From assembly GCA_012517375.1 (NCBI GenBank), contig JAAYVC010000119.1:1-38444 (forward strand): a DNA stretch of 38,444 nt. Reading direction: 5' to 3'. The position numbers were made by a program, and so were the translations under genes. The notes under the pieces are model-generated. The model was not told the DNA's origin. It worked only from the letters and a program-made list of their open reading frames with translations, and ran no database searches. Below are positions 32,799 through 38,444 of this stretch, piece after piece (the stretch's first letter is position 1; every line of letters begins with the position of its first letter). This stretch comes from a bacterium (GTDB lineage: Bacteria; Hydrothermota; Tepidihabitantia; B3-TA06).

Positions 32799-34811
32799 TC
32801 AATTTCCACCTTCTTTAGTCTTGGGTGAGGAGGAAGGTGTGTTACGGGTGTTACTGGTGTTACTGGTGTTACTGGAGTTACGGGTGTTACGGGTGTTACG
32901 GGTGTTACGGGTCACTGCGTCGAACTTACAGACATCGTAACAAACCCCGCATTTGATGCACTTGGATTGATCTATAGCATGGAGTTTTTTGACTTCCCCT
33001 GCAATGGCGGATGTCGGACAGTTTCTTGCACACAGTGTACAGCCCGTGCATTTATCGGTAATTTCGAATCTTATAAGAGCCTTGCAGACGCCCGCGCGAC
33101 ATTGTTTATCACGAATGTGTTCGATGTATTCATCCTTGAAAAACCGCAAGGTGGAGAGAACGGGATTTGCCGCCGAGCCGCCGAGTGCGCACAAAGACGC
33201 ATCCTGAGTGACTTTTCCAAGCTCTTCAAGAAGCTCGATATCGGATTCTTTACCATTCCCTTCCGTGATTTGAGTGAGTATCTCGTGCATCTGGGATAAC
33301 CCTTCCCGGCATGGTACGCACTTGCCGCAGCTTTCTTCTTTGAGGAACTCTATAAAATACTTGGCGACATCGACCATGCAGGTTTCGGAATCCATGACTA
33401 TCATTCCGCCTGAACCCATCATTGAGCCCGCTTCCCACAGCTTATCGAAGTCCACTTCGAGGTCTATGAGATCGGCTGGAATACATCCGCCCGACGGGCC
33501 GCCGGTCTGCACTGCCTTAAAGGGTTTGTCCTTAGGAATTCCGCCGCCTATATCATAGATTATATCCCTTAACGTAACTCCCATAGGCACTTCAACAAGA
33601 CCGGCCCTTCGAACTTTTCCGACGAGCGAGAATATCTTGGTGCCTGTAGACTCAGGATTTCCTATCCTGGAAAACCATTCCGCTCCTCTTACAGCGATTA
33701 CGGGCACGTTGTTCCAGGTTTCGACGTTGTTCAAAACGGTCGGTTGGTTCCACAGGCCTTTTTCTGCTGTGTGAGTGTACTTCGCGCGCGGTTCGCCTGG
33801 CTTGCCCTCTATTGAAGCCATAAGGGCGGTAGATTCGCCGCATACGAACGCACCGCCTCCCTTGGCGATTCGCAAGTCAAACTCGAAACCGGAACCAAGA
33901 ATATCCTTTCCCAGAAGACCCTCTGCATAGGCGTCATCTATTGCCTTCTGGAGATTCTTCACAGCCAAGGGGTATTCCGCTCTAACGTAAACGTAACCTT
34001 GCCGGGATTCAAGCGCATAGGCTCCGATAAGCATACCCTCGATTATCGAGTGCGGATCGCCCTCAAGAAGTGAGCGATCCATGTAGGCGCCAGGATCGCC
34101 CTCGTCGGCATTGCACAGAACGTAGCGGTAGCCTGGCGCGGATTTTGAGGAACGCCATTTTTGCGAGGTCTGGAATCCGCCGCCGCCTCTGCCGCGCAAA
34201 CCTGCCTTCTCTACCATGTCGATGACCTCGTCCGGTTTCATCCCGGTAAGCACCTTGTAGAGACCAAGATATCCGCCGCGAGCTATGTATTCCGATATGG
34301 ATTCAGGGTCAATGATCCCGCAGTTCCGCATGGCAAGATGCATCTGCCTTGCCGTAAAGGGAAGCCGCCAGAACTCTTCTGCAGATTCGATTTCTTGCGG
34401 AAGTTTTTCTGTGGGAAACCTGAAACGCTTATCGTGAATTACGTCCTCGACCTCCTCAATCTTGCCAAGAAGTTTATCCTTAACCAGCTTTCCTTCATAA
34501 ACCGCCGAAAGAATGCTCTTGACGTCCTTAGGTTTAACCTTTGAGTAGGTCAAACGGGGCCAGCCGGGCTTGAGTATATCGAGCAAAGGCTCCTCGTAGC
34601 ACATGCCGATGCAGCCTGTGCGCGCGATTATCGTATCTTTGCCTGCACCGTTCAAGGATTCAAGAGTTTGGGCAACGGCGGCTATGACTTCATTCGCTCC
34701 AGAGGCTATACCGCACGTTGCCGAACCTATCATAATCTTGAGCCGGGAAGGATGTATTCTGGAAGCGCCTTCGAGCGCAAACCGTTCAAGATCGGCGAGC
34801 GTTTTTATCAC
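32799..34811 (-). CDS. nuoF: NuoF-like NADH-binding flavoprotein with minisatellite tail
   Basis: A 670-residue NADH dehydrogenase subunit of the NuoF/HydB/HndC type. The N-terminal thioredoxin-like [2Fe-2S] domain has IGSATCGIASGANEV and TGCIGMCYEEP. The NADH/FMN core has GLRGRGGGGFQTSQKW (about 208) and CNADEGDPGAYMDRSLLEGD. ESCGKCVPCREG holds a [4Fe-4S] cluster. Two C-terminal ferredoxin motifs are CTGCTLCARNCP and CIKCGVCYDVCK. The protein then ends in an Asn-Thr-Arg/Ser repeat encoded by eight 9-base units (32841-32912), an extension with no iron-sulfur role. The start is GTG at 34811, overlapping the nuoE-like stop by four bases. Confidence 0.93.
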   Translation of the reverse strand: MIKTLADLERFALEGASRIHPSRLKIMIGSATCGIASGANEVIAAVAQTLESLNGAGKDTIIARTGCIGMCYEEPLLDILKPGWPRLTYSKVKPKDVKSILSAVYEGKLVKDKLLGKIEEVEDVIHDKRFRFPTEKLPQEIESAEEFWRLPFTARQMHLAMRNCGIIDPESISEYIARGGYLGLYKVLTGMKPDEVIDMVEKAGLRGRGGGGFQTSQKWRSSKSAPGYRYVLCNADEGDPGAYMDRSLLEGDPHSIIEGMLIGAYALESRQGYVYVRAEYPLAVKNLQKAIDDAYAEGLLGKDILGSGFEFDLRIAKGGGAFVCGESTALMASIEGKPGEPRAKYTHTAEKGLWNQPTVLNNVETWNNVPVIAVRGAEWFSRIGNPESTGTKIFSLVGKVRRAGLVEVPMGVTLRDIIYDIGGGIPKDKPFKAVQTGGPSGGCIPADLIDLEVDFDKLWEAGSMMGSGGMIVMDSETCMVDVAKYFIEFLKEESCGKCVPCREGLSQMHEILTQITEGNGKESDIELLEELGKVTQDASLCALGGSAANPVLSTLRFFKDEYIEHIRDKQCRAGVCKALIRFEITDKCTGCTLCARNCPTSAIAGEVKKLHAIDQSKCIKCGVCYDVCKFDAVTRNTRNTRNTRNSSNTSNTSNTRNTPSSSPKTKEGGN
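32841..32912. repeat. 9-base tandem repeat inside nuoF-like gene
   Basis: Eight units of GTTACGGGT or close variants (GTTACTGGT, GTTACTGGA) run without a break. On the minus strand they encode Asn-Thr-Arg or Asn-Thr-Ser triplets. A lone extra unit sits at 32790-32798, overlapping the stop codon at 32799-32801 only at its edge. Confidence 0.9.
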
Positions 34812-35347
34812 CCGCGTTCCCCGGATTCTTTTGAATACTGTTCGAGAAGCTTTGGGACGCCATCCTGCTTTACGTATGCATGGGTCTCCTCGTCCACCAT
34901 TACTGCAGGCGCAATTGAGCAGCAGCCTATGCAGCGCACGCCCTGAAGCGTGAACTGACCGTCCTTCGTGGTTTCATCCTGTTCGATGCCGAGTTCGCGC
35001 TTGAAGCGATCCATTACGAGCCCGGCGCCTTTTACATGGCAGGCGGTTCCCAGGCATACGTTCACTATATGTTTTCCCTTAGGTTTTAAGGAAAAAGCGG
35101 AATAAAAGGTCGCCACGTGATAAACCTGTGATAAGGGCACCCCAAGTCTTGCAGCAACCTGACGCATTGCGTGTTCCGGAAGATAATGATACTTGGCTTG
35201 CAGTTCCTGCAAAGCGGCAATAACATGCTCAGAGACTGCACCTGCACCCTGCTCCTGCACTTCAAGAGGAAGCTCTATGTGCCTTGAGGTCAATTCTTTC
35301 AAGACACGATAGGTTGCTTCACTTACTAATCCAGAATCTTCCTTCAT
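34808..35347 (-). CDS. nuoE: NuoE-like [2Fe-2S] subunit
   Basis: This is the first gene of the operon, 179 residues. The thioredoxin-like domain binds one [2Fe-2S] cluster through C98 and C103 (NVCLGTACHVKG) and C139 and C143 (VRCIGCCSIAPAVMVDEETH), the standard NuoE/HydC/HndA pattern. LQAKYHYLPEHAMRQVAARL precedes it. The ATG at 35347 has an AAGGAG about 13 bases upstream and a consensus promoter about 70 bases upstream. It passes electrons between the flavin of the NuoF-like partner and the rest of the complex. Confidence 0.93.
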   Translation of the reverse strand: MKEDSGLVSEATYRVLKELTSRHIELPLEVQEQGAGAVSEHVIAALQELQAKYHYLPEHAMRQVAARLGVPLSQVYHVATFYSAFSLKPKGKHIVNVCLGTACHVKGAGLVMDRFKRELGIEQDETTKDGQFTLQGVRCIGCCSIAPAVMVDEETHAYVKQDGVPKLLEQYSKESGERG

Positions 35348-35415
35348 AGCAATTTATAAACTCCTTAAGTTCAGAGATTAGGTGTTTCCAAAGCTTAACG
35401 AAACTAATAAGGCGA

Positions 35416-35443
35416 ATTATAAAAAGATAGCTAAGATTGTCAA
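35416..35443 (-). promoter_or_regulatory. Consensus promoter of the electron-transfer operon
   Basis: Minus strand: TTGACA (35443-35438), a 16-base spacer and TATAAT (35421-35416), a perfect match at both hexamers. The leader to the nuoE-like ATG is about 60 bases and contains AAGGAG. No other promoter was seen down to 23581. Confidence 0.88.
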
Positions 35444-35478
35444 GGAATTATTCGAAGATGCTTATCCAGGATACGGAA

Positions 35479-35646
35479 TTATTTAAGATTGCAGCGATCT
35501 GTATACTCTTCGGGTGCAGGCACTTCCCCAAGGCTTTCCTTTAGTTTTTTGTAACATTCCGGACACAAAGGAACAGGCATATCGCATTCATTCAGAAGCT
35601 GTTCGTCTATCTCTTTCCCGCATGAAATACAGGTTTTTTCAGACAT
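35479..35646 (-). CDS. 55-residue double-CxxC zinc-ribbon protein, paralog 1
   Basis: A short gene of unknown function. The translation starts MSEKTCISCGKEIDEQLLN, continues VPLCPECYKKLKESLG, and ends VPAPEEYTDRCNLK. Cysteines at 6, 9, 28 and 31 form two CxxC knuckles, a treble-clef or zinc-ribbon pattern, and a further Cys lies in the C-terminal DRCNL. AGGAGG precedes the ATG by five bases and a dedicated promoter is present at 35685-35712. The next gene upstream is a paralog with the cysteines at the same positions. Zinc binding and an adaptor-like role are inferred. Confidence 0.82.
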   Translation of the reverse strand: MSEKTCISCGKEIDEQLLNECDMPVPLCPECYKKLKESLGEVPAPEEYTDRCNLK

Positions 35647-35684
35647 CTAAACCTCCTATATCTTACGCCCTCTTACACGTCTTG

Positions 35685-35712
35685 ATTATGAAAAGAATTG
35701 GTTCACTGTCAA
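35685..35712 (-). promoter_or_regulatory. Promoter of zinc-ribbon paralog 1
   Basis: Minus strand: TTGACA (35712-35707), a 16-base spacer and CATAAT (35690-35685). The start codon is 38 bases downstream with AGGAGG in the leader. Confidence 0.68.
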
Positions 35713-35773
35713 TAAGGAATATTACCTATCTTTTATAAGGAAGTGTATGCAGTTAAGCCACTAAAGCTACAGA

Positions 35774-35944
35774 TTATCTGAGGTTGCAGCGATCGTTGTA
35801 TTCAACCGGTGCAGGCACTTTTTCTTCGAATGCGTTGCGGATCTCGTTGTAGCAATCCGGACAGATGGGCACAATAAGATCAATCCGCTTGAGCCATTGC
35901 TTATCTATCTCCTTACCACATTCGAAACAGAATATCTTACGCAA
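35774..35944 (-). CDS. 56-residue double-CxxC zinc-ribbon protein, paralog 2
   Basis: A second copy of the family, 56 residues. It begins (M)RKIFCFECGKEIDKQWLK, continues VPICPDCYNEIRNAFEE and ends VPAPVEYNDRCNLR. Cysteines 6, 9, 28 and 31 match paralog 1, and the closing VPAPxEYxDRCNL block is nearly identical. The start is TTG at 35944, six bases after GGAGG; the nearest alternative, a TTG four bases earlier, is stopped at once by TAA. It has its own promoter at 36035-36062. Separate promoters for such similar tandem genes suggest different expression conditions. Function is unknown. Confidence 0.8.
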   Translation of the reverse strand: MRKIFCFECGKEIDKQWLKRIDLIVPICPDCYNEIRNAFEEKVPAPVEYNDRCNLR

Positions 35945-36034
35945 TCAAAGCCTCCGAATTATTTAGCACGCTAGACCGTAAACACACCCTCTTTGATACT
36001 ACTGCCGATATCATCCTTTCTCGTAATATCACGG

Positions 36035-36062
36035 AATATACTCATTTTTGATTCCTTGTCAA
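36035..36062 (-). promoter_or_regulatory. Promoter of zinc-ribbon paralog 2
   Basis: Minus strand: TTGACA (36062-36057), a 16-base spacer and TATATT (36040-36035). The leader to the TTG start is about 84 bases. The rest of 35947-36199 shows nothing I recognise. Confidence 0.68.
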
Positions 36063-36199
36063 GCAATTTTTCAGGAAATTGACGTCTTAACATCTCCGAT
36101 CATCTTTTCTGACATCCGAAAAGACTCAATCTAAACATAATAGCTCTGATTTGTATTTGTATAAGCTTCAAGGAATAAGGAGATTAGATGACGTTTTTC

Positions 36200-36361
36200 T
36201 CAGTTAATATAATGATGGGTTTCTGCAACTTTCGGGTTTTCCACCACCTTGACCGACACCCTCTCCCCCTTCTCGTACACGTTCATCACCATGAGGCCGT
36301 ATTGTTCGAGAATCTCTTCAAGCAACTTCTGCGCTTCTTTTTTATCTGCAACCTGTTTCAT
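36200..36361 (-). CDS. Possible 53-residue protein
   Basis: A minus-strand frame from ATG 36361 to TGA reads MKQVADKKEAQKLLEEILEQ, then YGLMVMNVYEKGERVSVKVV and ENPKVAETHHYIN. The composition (Lys/Glu-rich helix, then alternating Val strands) is that of a real small soluble protein. An in-frame TAG lies three codons upstream, so only this ATG can start it. No clear Shine-Dalgarno is present. A weak promoter-like TTGGAA, 16 bases, TTGTAT ends eight bases before the ATG. The overlapping plus-strand reading at 36188 is His/Leu-rich and looks like its shadow. Confidence 0.5.
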   Translation of the reverse strand: MKQVADKKEAQKLLEEILEQYGLMVMNVYEKGERVSVKVVENPKVAETHHYIN

Positions 36362-36666
36362 GCTTATCTATACAATAAAGACGCGGAAATATTCCAAAGG
36401 TTACGTCTGGTCTGAAATCCGTTCGCGACTGCCAAATCATCCATGGCTTTCCCGAACCTTGAAATCACTCTTGAAGGTGTATTCTTCACAAAGTTATAGA
36501 AATATGATCTACTGGGTATCCGAAGGCAGAGAGAAAGTCGAGTGCAGGGACTACGACACAACGATAAAAGTAGCAAAGGATGAAACCACAGTCGCGGGCG
36601 CAAAGCTCGTTCTCAAAACGAACGAACCTGATTCTCTTTTCCGAATGAGAGGCGATAATTCTTCCG
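36362..36666. other. Unassigned interval, possible decayed or short gene
   Basis: A plus-strand frame from ATG 36504 to TGA 36731 has coding-like codon bias in its first 50 codons (WVSEGREKVECRDYDTTIK, then VAKDETTVAGAKLVLKTNE). It lacks a ribosome site and overlaps the end of the minus-strand lipoprotein gene. Several minus-strand frames are also open here. I cannot decide whether it is a gene fragment. Confidence 0.3.
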
Positions 36667-37197
36667 CTATTTGTGATAAGTCGACAGATGCTCGTCGTAG
36701 AAAGCGCGCAGGCCTGCGACGAACAGACTGAGCCCCCTTGAGTTTTGCGAAACGGCTGCAAGTTTTTCCCTGTAAGGAAGACTCCCGGACGCCTGCGAGT
36801 AAAACTTTTCCCATCTGTAATCCAGAGGTTCGTGAAACTCGGACATGTGCATATTGAACACCCTTTCAAAATCGAAAGCGCAGGCAACCACTATCTCGAC
36901 CTCCTGCCTTACGAGTTCGAGACGTTCAGATGCCGACAAGGCGTCGATATCCTCGGGATAGTCTATCATATCGACTTCACAGTATGCGAATAACGAATCG
37001 GAATTCGCACGTTCCAGCTTGTAAAGATCTAGGAGGTGCCCGTTGAAATCTTCCCTTATTCCTGCAAATTCGCTCCAGGCATGGCTATGCAATTCCTCTA
37101 GTTCTTTGACTTCAGCGATATCTGACTTACCGCACTGGTGCCTGGTACAACCCAGACCCGCCAGCACGAGAATACCAAGACAGCCTAAAAATCTCAT
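36667..37197 (-). CDS. Lipoprotein with His-rich helical motifs, paralog A
   Basis: A 176-residue predicted lipoprotein: MRFLGCLGILVLAGLGC gives a lipobox with Cys17. The mature chain is all-helical, with spaced motifs SEFAGIREDFNGHLLDLY (about 42), FERVFNMHMSEFHEP (about 115) and GLRAFYDEHLSTYHK at the end. AYCEVDMIDYPED in the middle matches AYCGLDNVTYAPP of the neighbouring gene, and the order of motifs is the same, so the two are paralogs. GGAGG lies four bases before the ATG. Repeated His-x4-His pairs could bind metal or heme; this is an inference. It probably shares a transcript with the next gene upstream. Confidence 0.8.
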   Translation of the reverse strand: MRFLGCLGILVLAGLGCTRHQCGKSDIAEVKELEELHSHAWSEFAGIREDFNGHLLDLYKLERANSDSLFAYCEVDMIDYPEDIDALSASERLELVRQEVEIVVACAFDFERVFNMHMSEFHEPLDYRWEKFYSQASGSLPYREKLAAVSQNSRGLSLFVAGLRAFYDEHLSTYHK

Positions 37198-37257
37198 TCA
37201 GCCTCCTTGAGTATTTTAATTCAGGTACAAAAACGCAAACCGGTTATTCCCGCAGCA

Positions 37258-37866
37258 TCACCAGTGGCCGTTCATGTGTTCGTTAAAGTCAACCATGAGT
37301 TTTGCAAGAAGGGAATCCAAGTCGCGAATCTCGATTTCGAGGATGCGGACTGCGGTTGGTTGGGCAAGTTCTTCGGACAAACGCTTGTAGGAGAGTTCCA
37401 TTTCACATTTCTTTTTTACTCCGTGACATGCCTCAAGATGACCGCAGTAGAGCTCGGAGAACTTATTCACGCAGATGTTGAGATATCCGAGCTTTTCGTC
37501 CAGAAGGCCGATGCGTTCGCTTATTGGCGTCTTGTTTGATGGCGGCGCATAGGTTACATTGTCAAGCCCGCAGTAGGCGGTGTAGGGAGTTTCGTAGATT
37601 TCGGGTGCGGGAGTCGTGTCGACGATCTCCTCGCCCGATGAGTCATATTGTACCTCCCGATACTCGAAATGACGGGTAAGGTGCTTGTTGTAGTCCTGTC
37701 TAAGTCCCGTAAACTTTGAATATAGAGCCTCAAAAGAATGTTCTATCGAAGCCATGTGCAGGTCGATGTCAGGATCTAGAGGTAATAAATCGAACCTGCC
37801 TGTCTTCGGTCCGGAGCAACTCAAGAAGGTTAACGTCAAAAAAATCACAAAACAGATGAACTTCAT
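37258..37866 (-). CDS. Lipoprotein with His-rich helical motifs, paralog B
   Basis: A 202-residue predicted lipoprotein: MKFICFVIFLTLTFLSC ends in a lipobox at Cys17. Helical motifs are SKFTGLRQDYNKHLTRHFEY (about 57), VNKFSELYCGHLEACHG (about 139) and LMVDFNEHMNGHW at the end; LDEKLGYLN separates them. It is about 25 residues longer than paralog A, mainly by inserts around EYREVQYDSSGEEIVDTTPA. ATG 37866 follows AGGAGG by four bases; a start at 37911 would lie at the -35 box of the promoter. No known family is recognised. Confidence 0.82.
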   Translation of the reverse strand: MKFICFVIFLTLTFLSCSGPKTGRFDLLPLDPDIDLHMASIEHSFEALYSKFTGLRQDYNKHLTRHFEYREVQYDSSGEEIVDTTPAPEIYETPYTAYCGLDNVTYAPPSNKTPISERIGLLDEKLGYLNICVNKFSELYCGHLEACHGVKKKCEMELSYKRLSEELAQPTAVRILEIEIRDLDSLLAKLMVDFNEHMNGHW

Positions 37867-37883
37867 TCGTCCTCCTTTGGTCA

Positions 37884-37911
37884 AGTATAAACAAGCATGC
37901 ACCTTTGTCAA
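37884..37911 (-). promoter_or_regulatory. Promoter of the paralogous lipoprotein genes
   Basis: Minus strand: TTGACA (37911-37906), a 16-base spacer and TATACT (37889-37884). The leader is only about 12 bases and consists almost entirely of the AGGAGG ribosome site. Confidence 0.75.
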
Positions 37912-37942
37912 AACATAGTTTGACAGCGAGGTTGCCCTTTGA

Positions 37943-38444
37943 TTACTTTACGATGACTTTTCTCGATACGCTTTCAGAGCCTGCCGCAAGCCGCACGAAG
38001 TAGCATCCGCGAGCGAGGGAGGATGTGTTAATATCGAGCGTGTGAGCGCCGGCTGATGATGTGCCTTCAAAAAGCGACGAGACTAGCTGACCGGATGCGT
38101 CGTAGAGCTTGAGGGAAACGTTGCAGGTCGCTGGGATTGAGTAAGAGATGCTTTTACCGGAAACCTCAAGGTTGAGCGAGGAGGGTGAGGAGGGCCCTGA
38201 GGAGGGCTCTGAGGAGGGCTCTTCGACAGCATTGAGGTCTTGGTATTTTATGAGATGCGTGTAGTACTGAGAACCGTCGTTATAGGATGCTACGGCATAA
38301 AGGTAGCCGTCCTTCCAACAGAGCGCCTCGATTGAATTGTATTTATAGAAAAGCGACACGCGATCGCCCTCGGACGTGTACTTTGCAATGACACCTGAGG
38401 ATGCAGCTTTGCCGCCGACAAAAAGGTTGCCCTGGTCGTCCGCA
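37943..38444 (-). CDS. C-terminal part of a secreted protein with T9SS sorting domain (partial)
   Basis: The frame remains open to the right edge, so the gene is cut by the window; 166 codons are visible. The visible N-part (DDQGNLFVGGKAASSGVIAK, then CWKDGYLYAVASYND) looks like beta-propeller (SBBP/NHL-type) repeats. A Ser/Pro/Glu linker, EEPSSEPSSGPSSPSS, is encoded by a 12-base repeat. The last 75 residues match a T9SS type A sorting domain: SGKSISYSIPATCNVSLKLY, DASGQLVSSLFEGTSSAGAH, and the closing RGCYFVRLAAGSESVSRKVIVK region with its terminal K(V)IVK. Such domains are known to direct passage through SprA and are then removed. A GTG at 38359 is only an internal codon. Confidence 0.85.
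   Translation of the reverse strand, partial: ADDQGNLFVGGKAASSGVIAKYTSEGDRVSLFYKYNSIEALCWKDGYLYAVASYNDGSQYYTHLIKYQDLNAVEEPSSEPSSGPSSPSSLNLEVSGKSISYSIPATCNVSLKLYDASGQLVSSLFEGTSSAGAHTLDINTSSLARGCYFVRLAAGSESVSRKVIVK

Noticed and set aside
32841-32912. CRISPR-like array
   Set aside because: Units are 9 bases, contiguous and without spacers; it is a coding minisatellite.
32021-34811. Bifurcating FeFe hydrogenase (HydABC)
   Set aside because: The HoxU/NuoG-like subunit ends after its ferredoxin motifs and lacks H-cluster motifs.
36249-36731. 160-codon plus-strand frame
   Set aside because: Its first half is opposite the 53-residue frame and has unlikely composition; only the second half (from 36504) looks possibly coding, noted as uncertain.
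37867-37911. Upstream start for lipoprotein paralog B
   Set aside because: The codons fall within the promoter; the ATG at 37866 has AGGAGG and a proper lipoprotein signal.

Overview
The window comes from a diderm, probably anaerobic bacterium. Outer-membrane and periplasmic markers are a SprA-type giant translocon protein, a TonB-dependent receptor, LolCD lipoprotein export and several lipoproteins. A protein at the right edge ends in a type IX secretion (T9SS) sorting domain. Anaerobic markers are a large flavin/iron-sulfur electron-transfer operon and a TrpRS carrying cysteines of the [4Fe-4S] type. The mixture of T9SS and TonB/DUF4249 traits with McsA/McsB and Hdr/Mvh-type proteins suggests an uncultured lineage near the FCB group (WOR-3/Stahlbacteria-like). 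That placement is an inference and rests on no single gene.

Layout. (1) 1-8523, minus strand: folD, ispA, dxs and a sprA-like gene that runs off the left edge; the last three are joined by 4-base ATGA overlaps. (2) 8520-12577, minus strand: TonB-dependent receptor, DUF4249-like lipoprotein, DUF4238 protein. (3) 12608-16040, plus strand: thiC, a class V aminotransferase and trpS, from a consensus promoter to a hairpin terminator. (4) 16059-16515, minus strand: a small exported protein behind a promoter/palindrome. (5) 16563-22400, minus strand: lysS, lolC/E, lolD, mcsA, mcsB, thiL. (6) 22413-23274, plus strand: a lipoprotein. (7) 23581-35443, minus strand: ten genes encoding a predicted NAD(H)-linked electron-bifurcating complex, with an AT-rich foreign-looking gene inserted. 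(8) 35479-38444, minus strand: two 55-56-residue tandem zinc-ribbon paralogs, a possible 53-residue protein, two paralogous lipoproteins and the partial T9SS cargo protein.

How the genes work together. The 23.6-35.3 kb operon is the most unusual part. It encodes a NuoE/NuoF/HoxU-like NADH module, two HdrA-MvhD pairs and two dicluster ferredoxin-type subunits. It has no HdrB/HdrC and no hydrogenase subunit, so the third electron partner is unknown. SprA at one edge and a T9SS cargo C-terminus at the other indicate a working type IX-like secretion route. LolCD, the lipoproteins and the TonB receptor complete the envelope picture.

Regulatory pattern. I found nine promoters by eye. Eight have exactly a 16-base spacer between a TTGAC(A/T) -35 box and a TANNNT-like -10 box. 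Three of them (folD, thiC, lysS) put the start codon 6-9 bases after the -10 box, which implies leaderless mRNAs. No tRNA, rRNA, CRISPR array or complete insertion sequence was seen.
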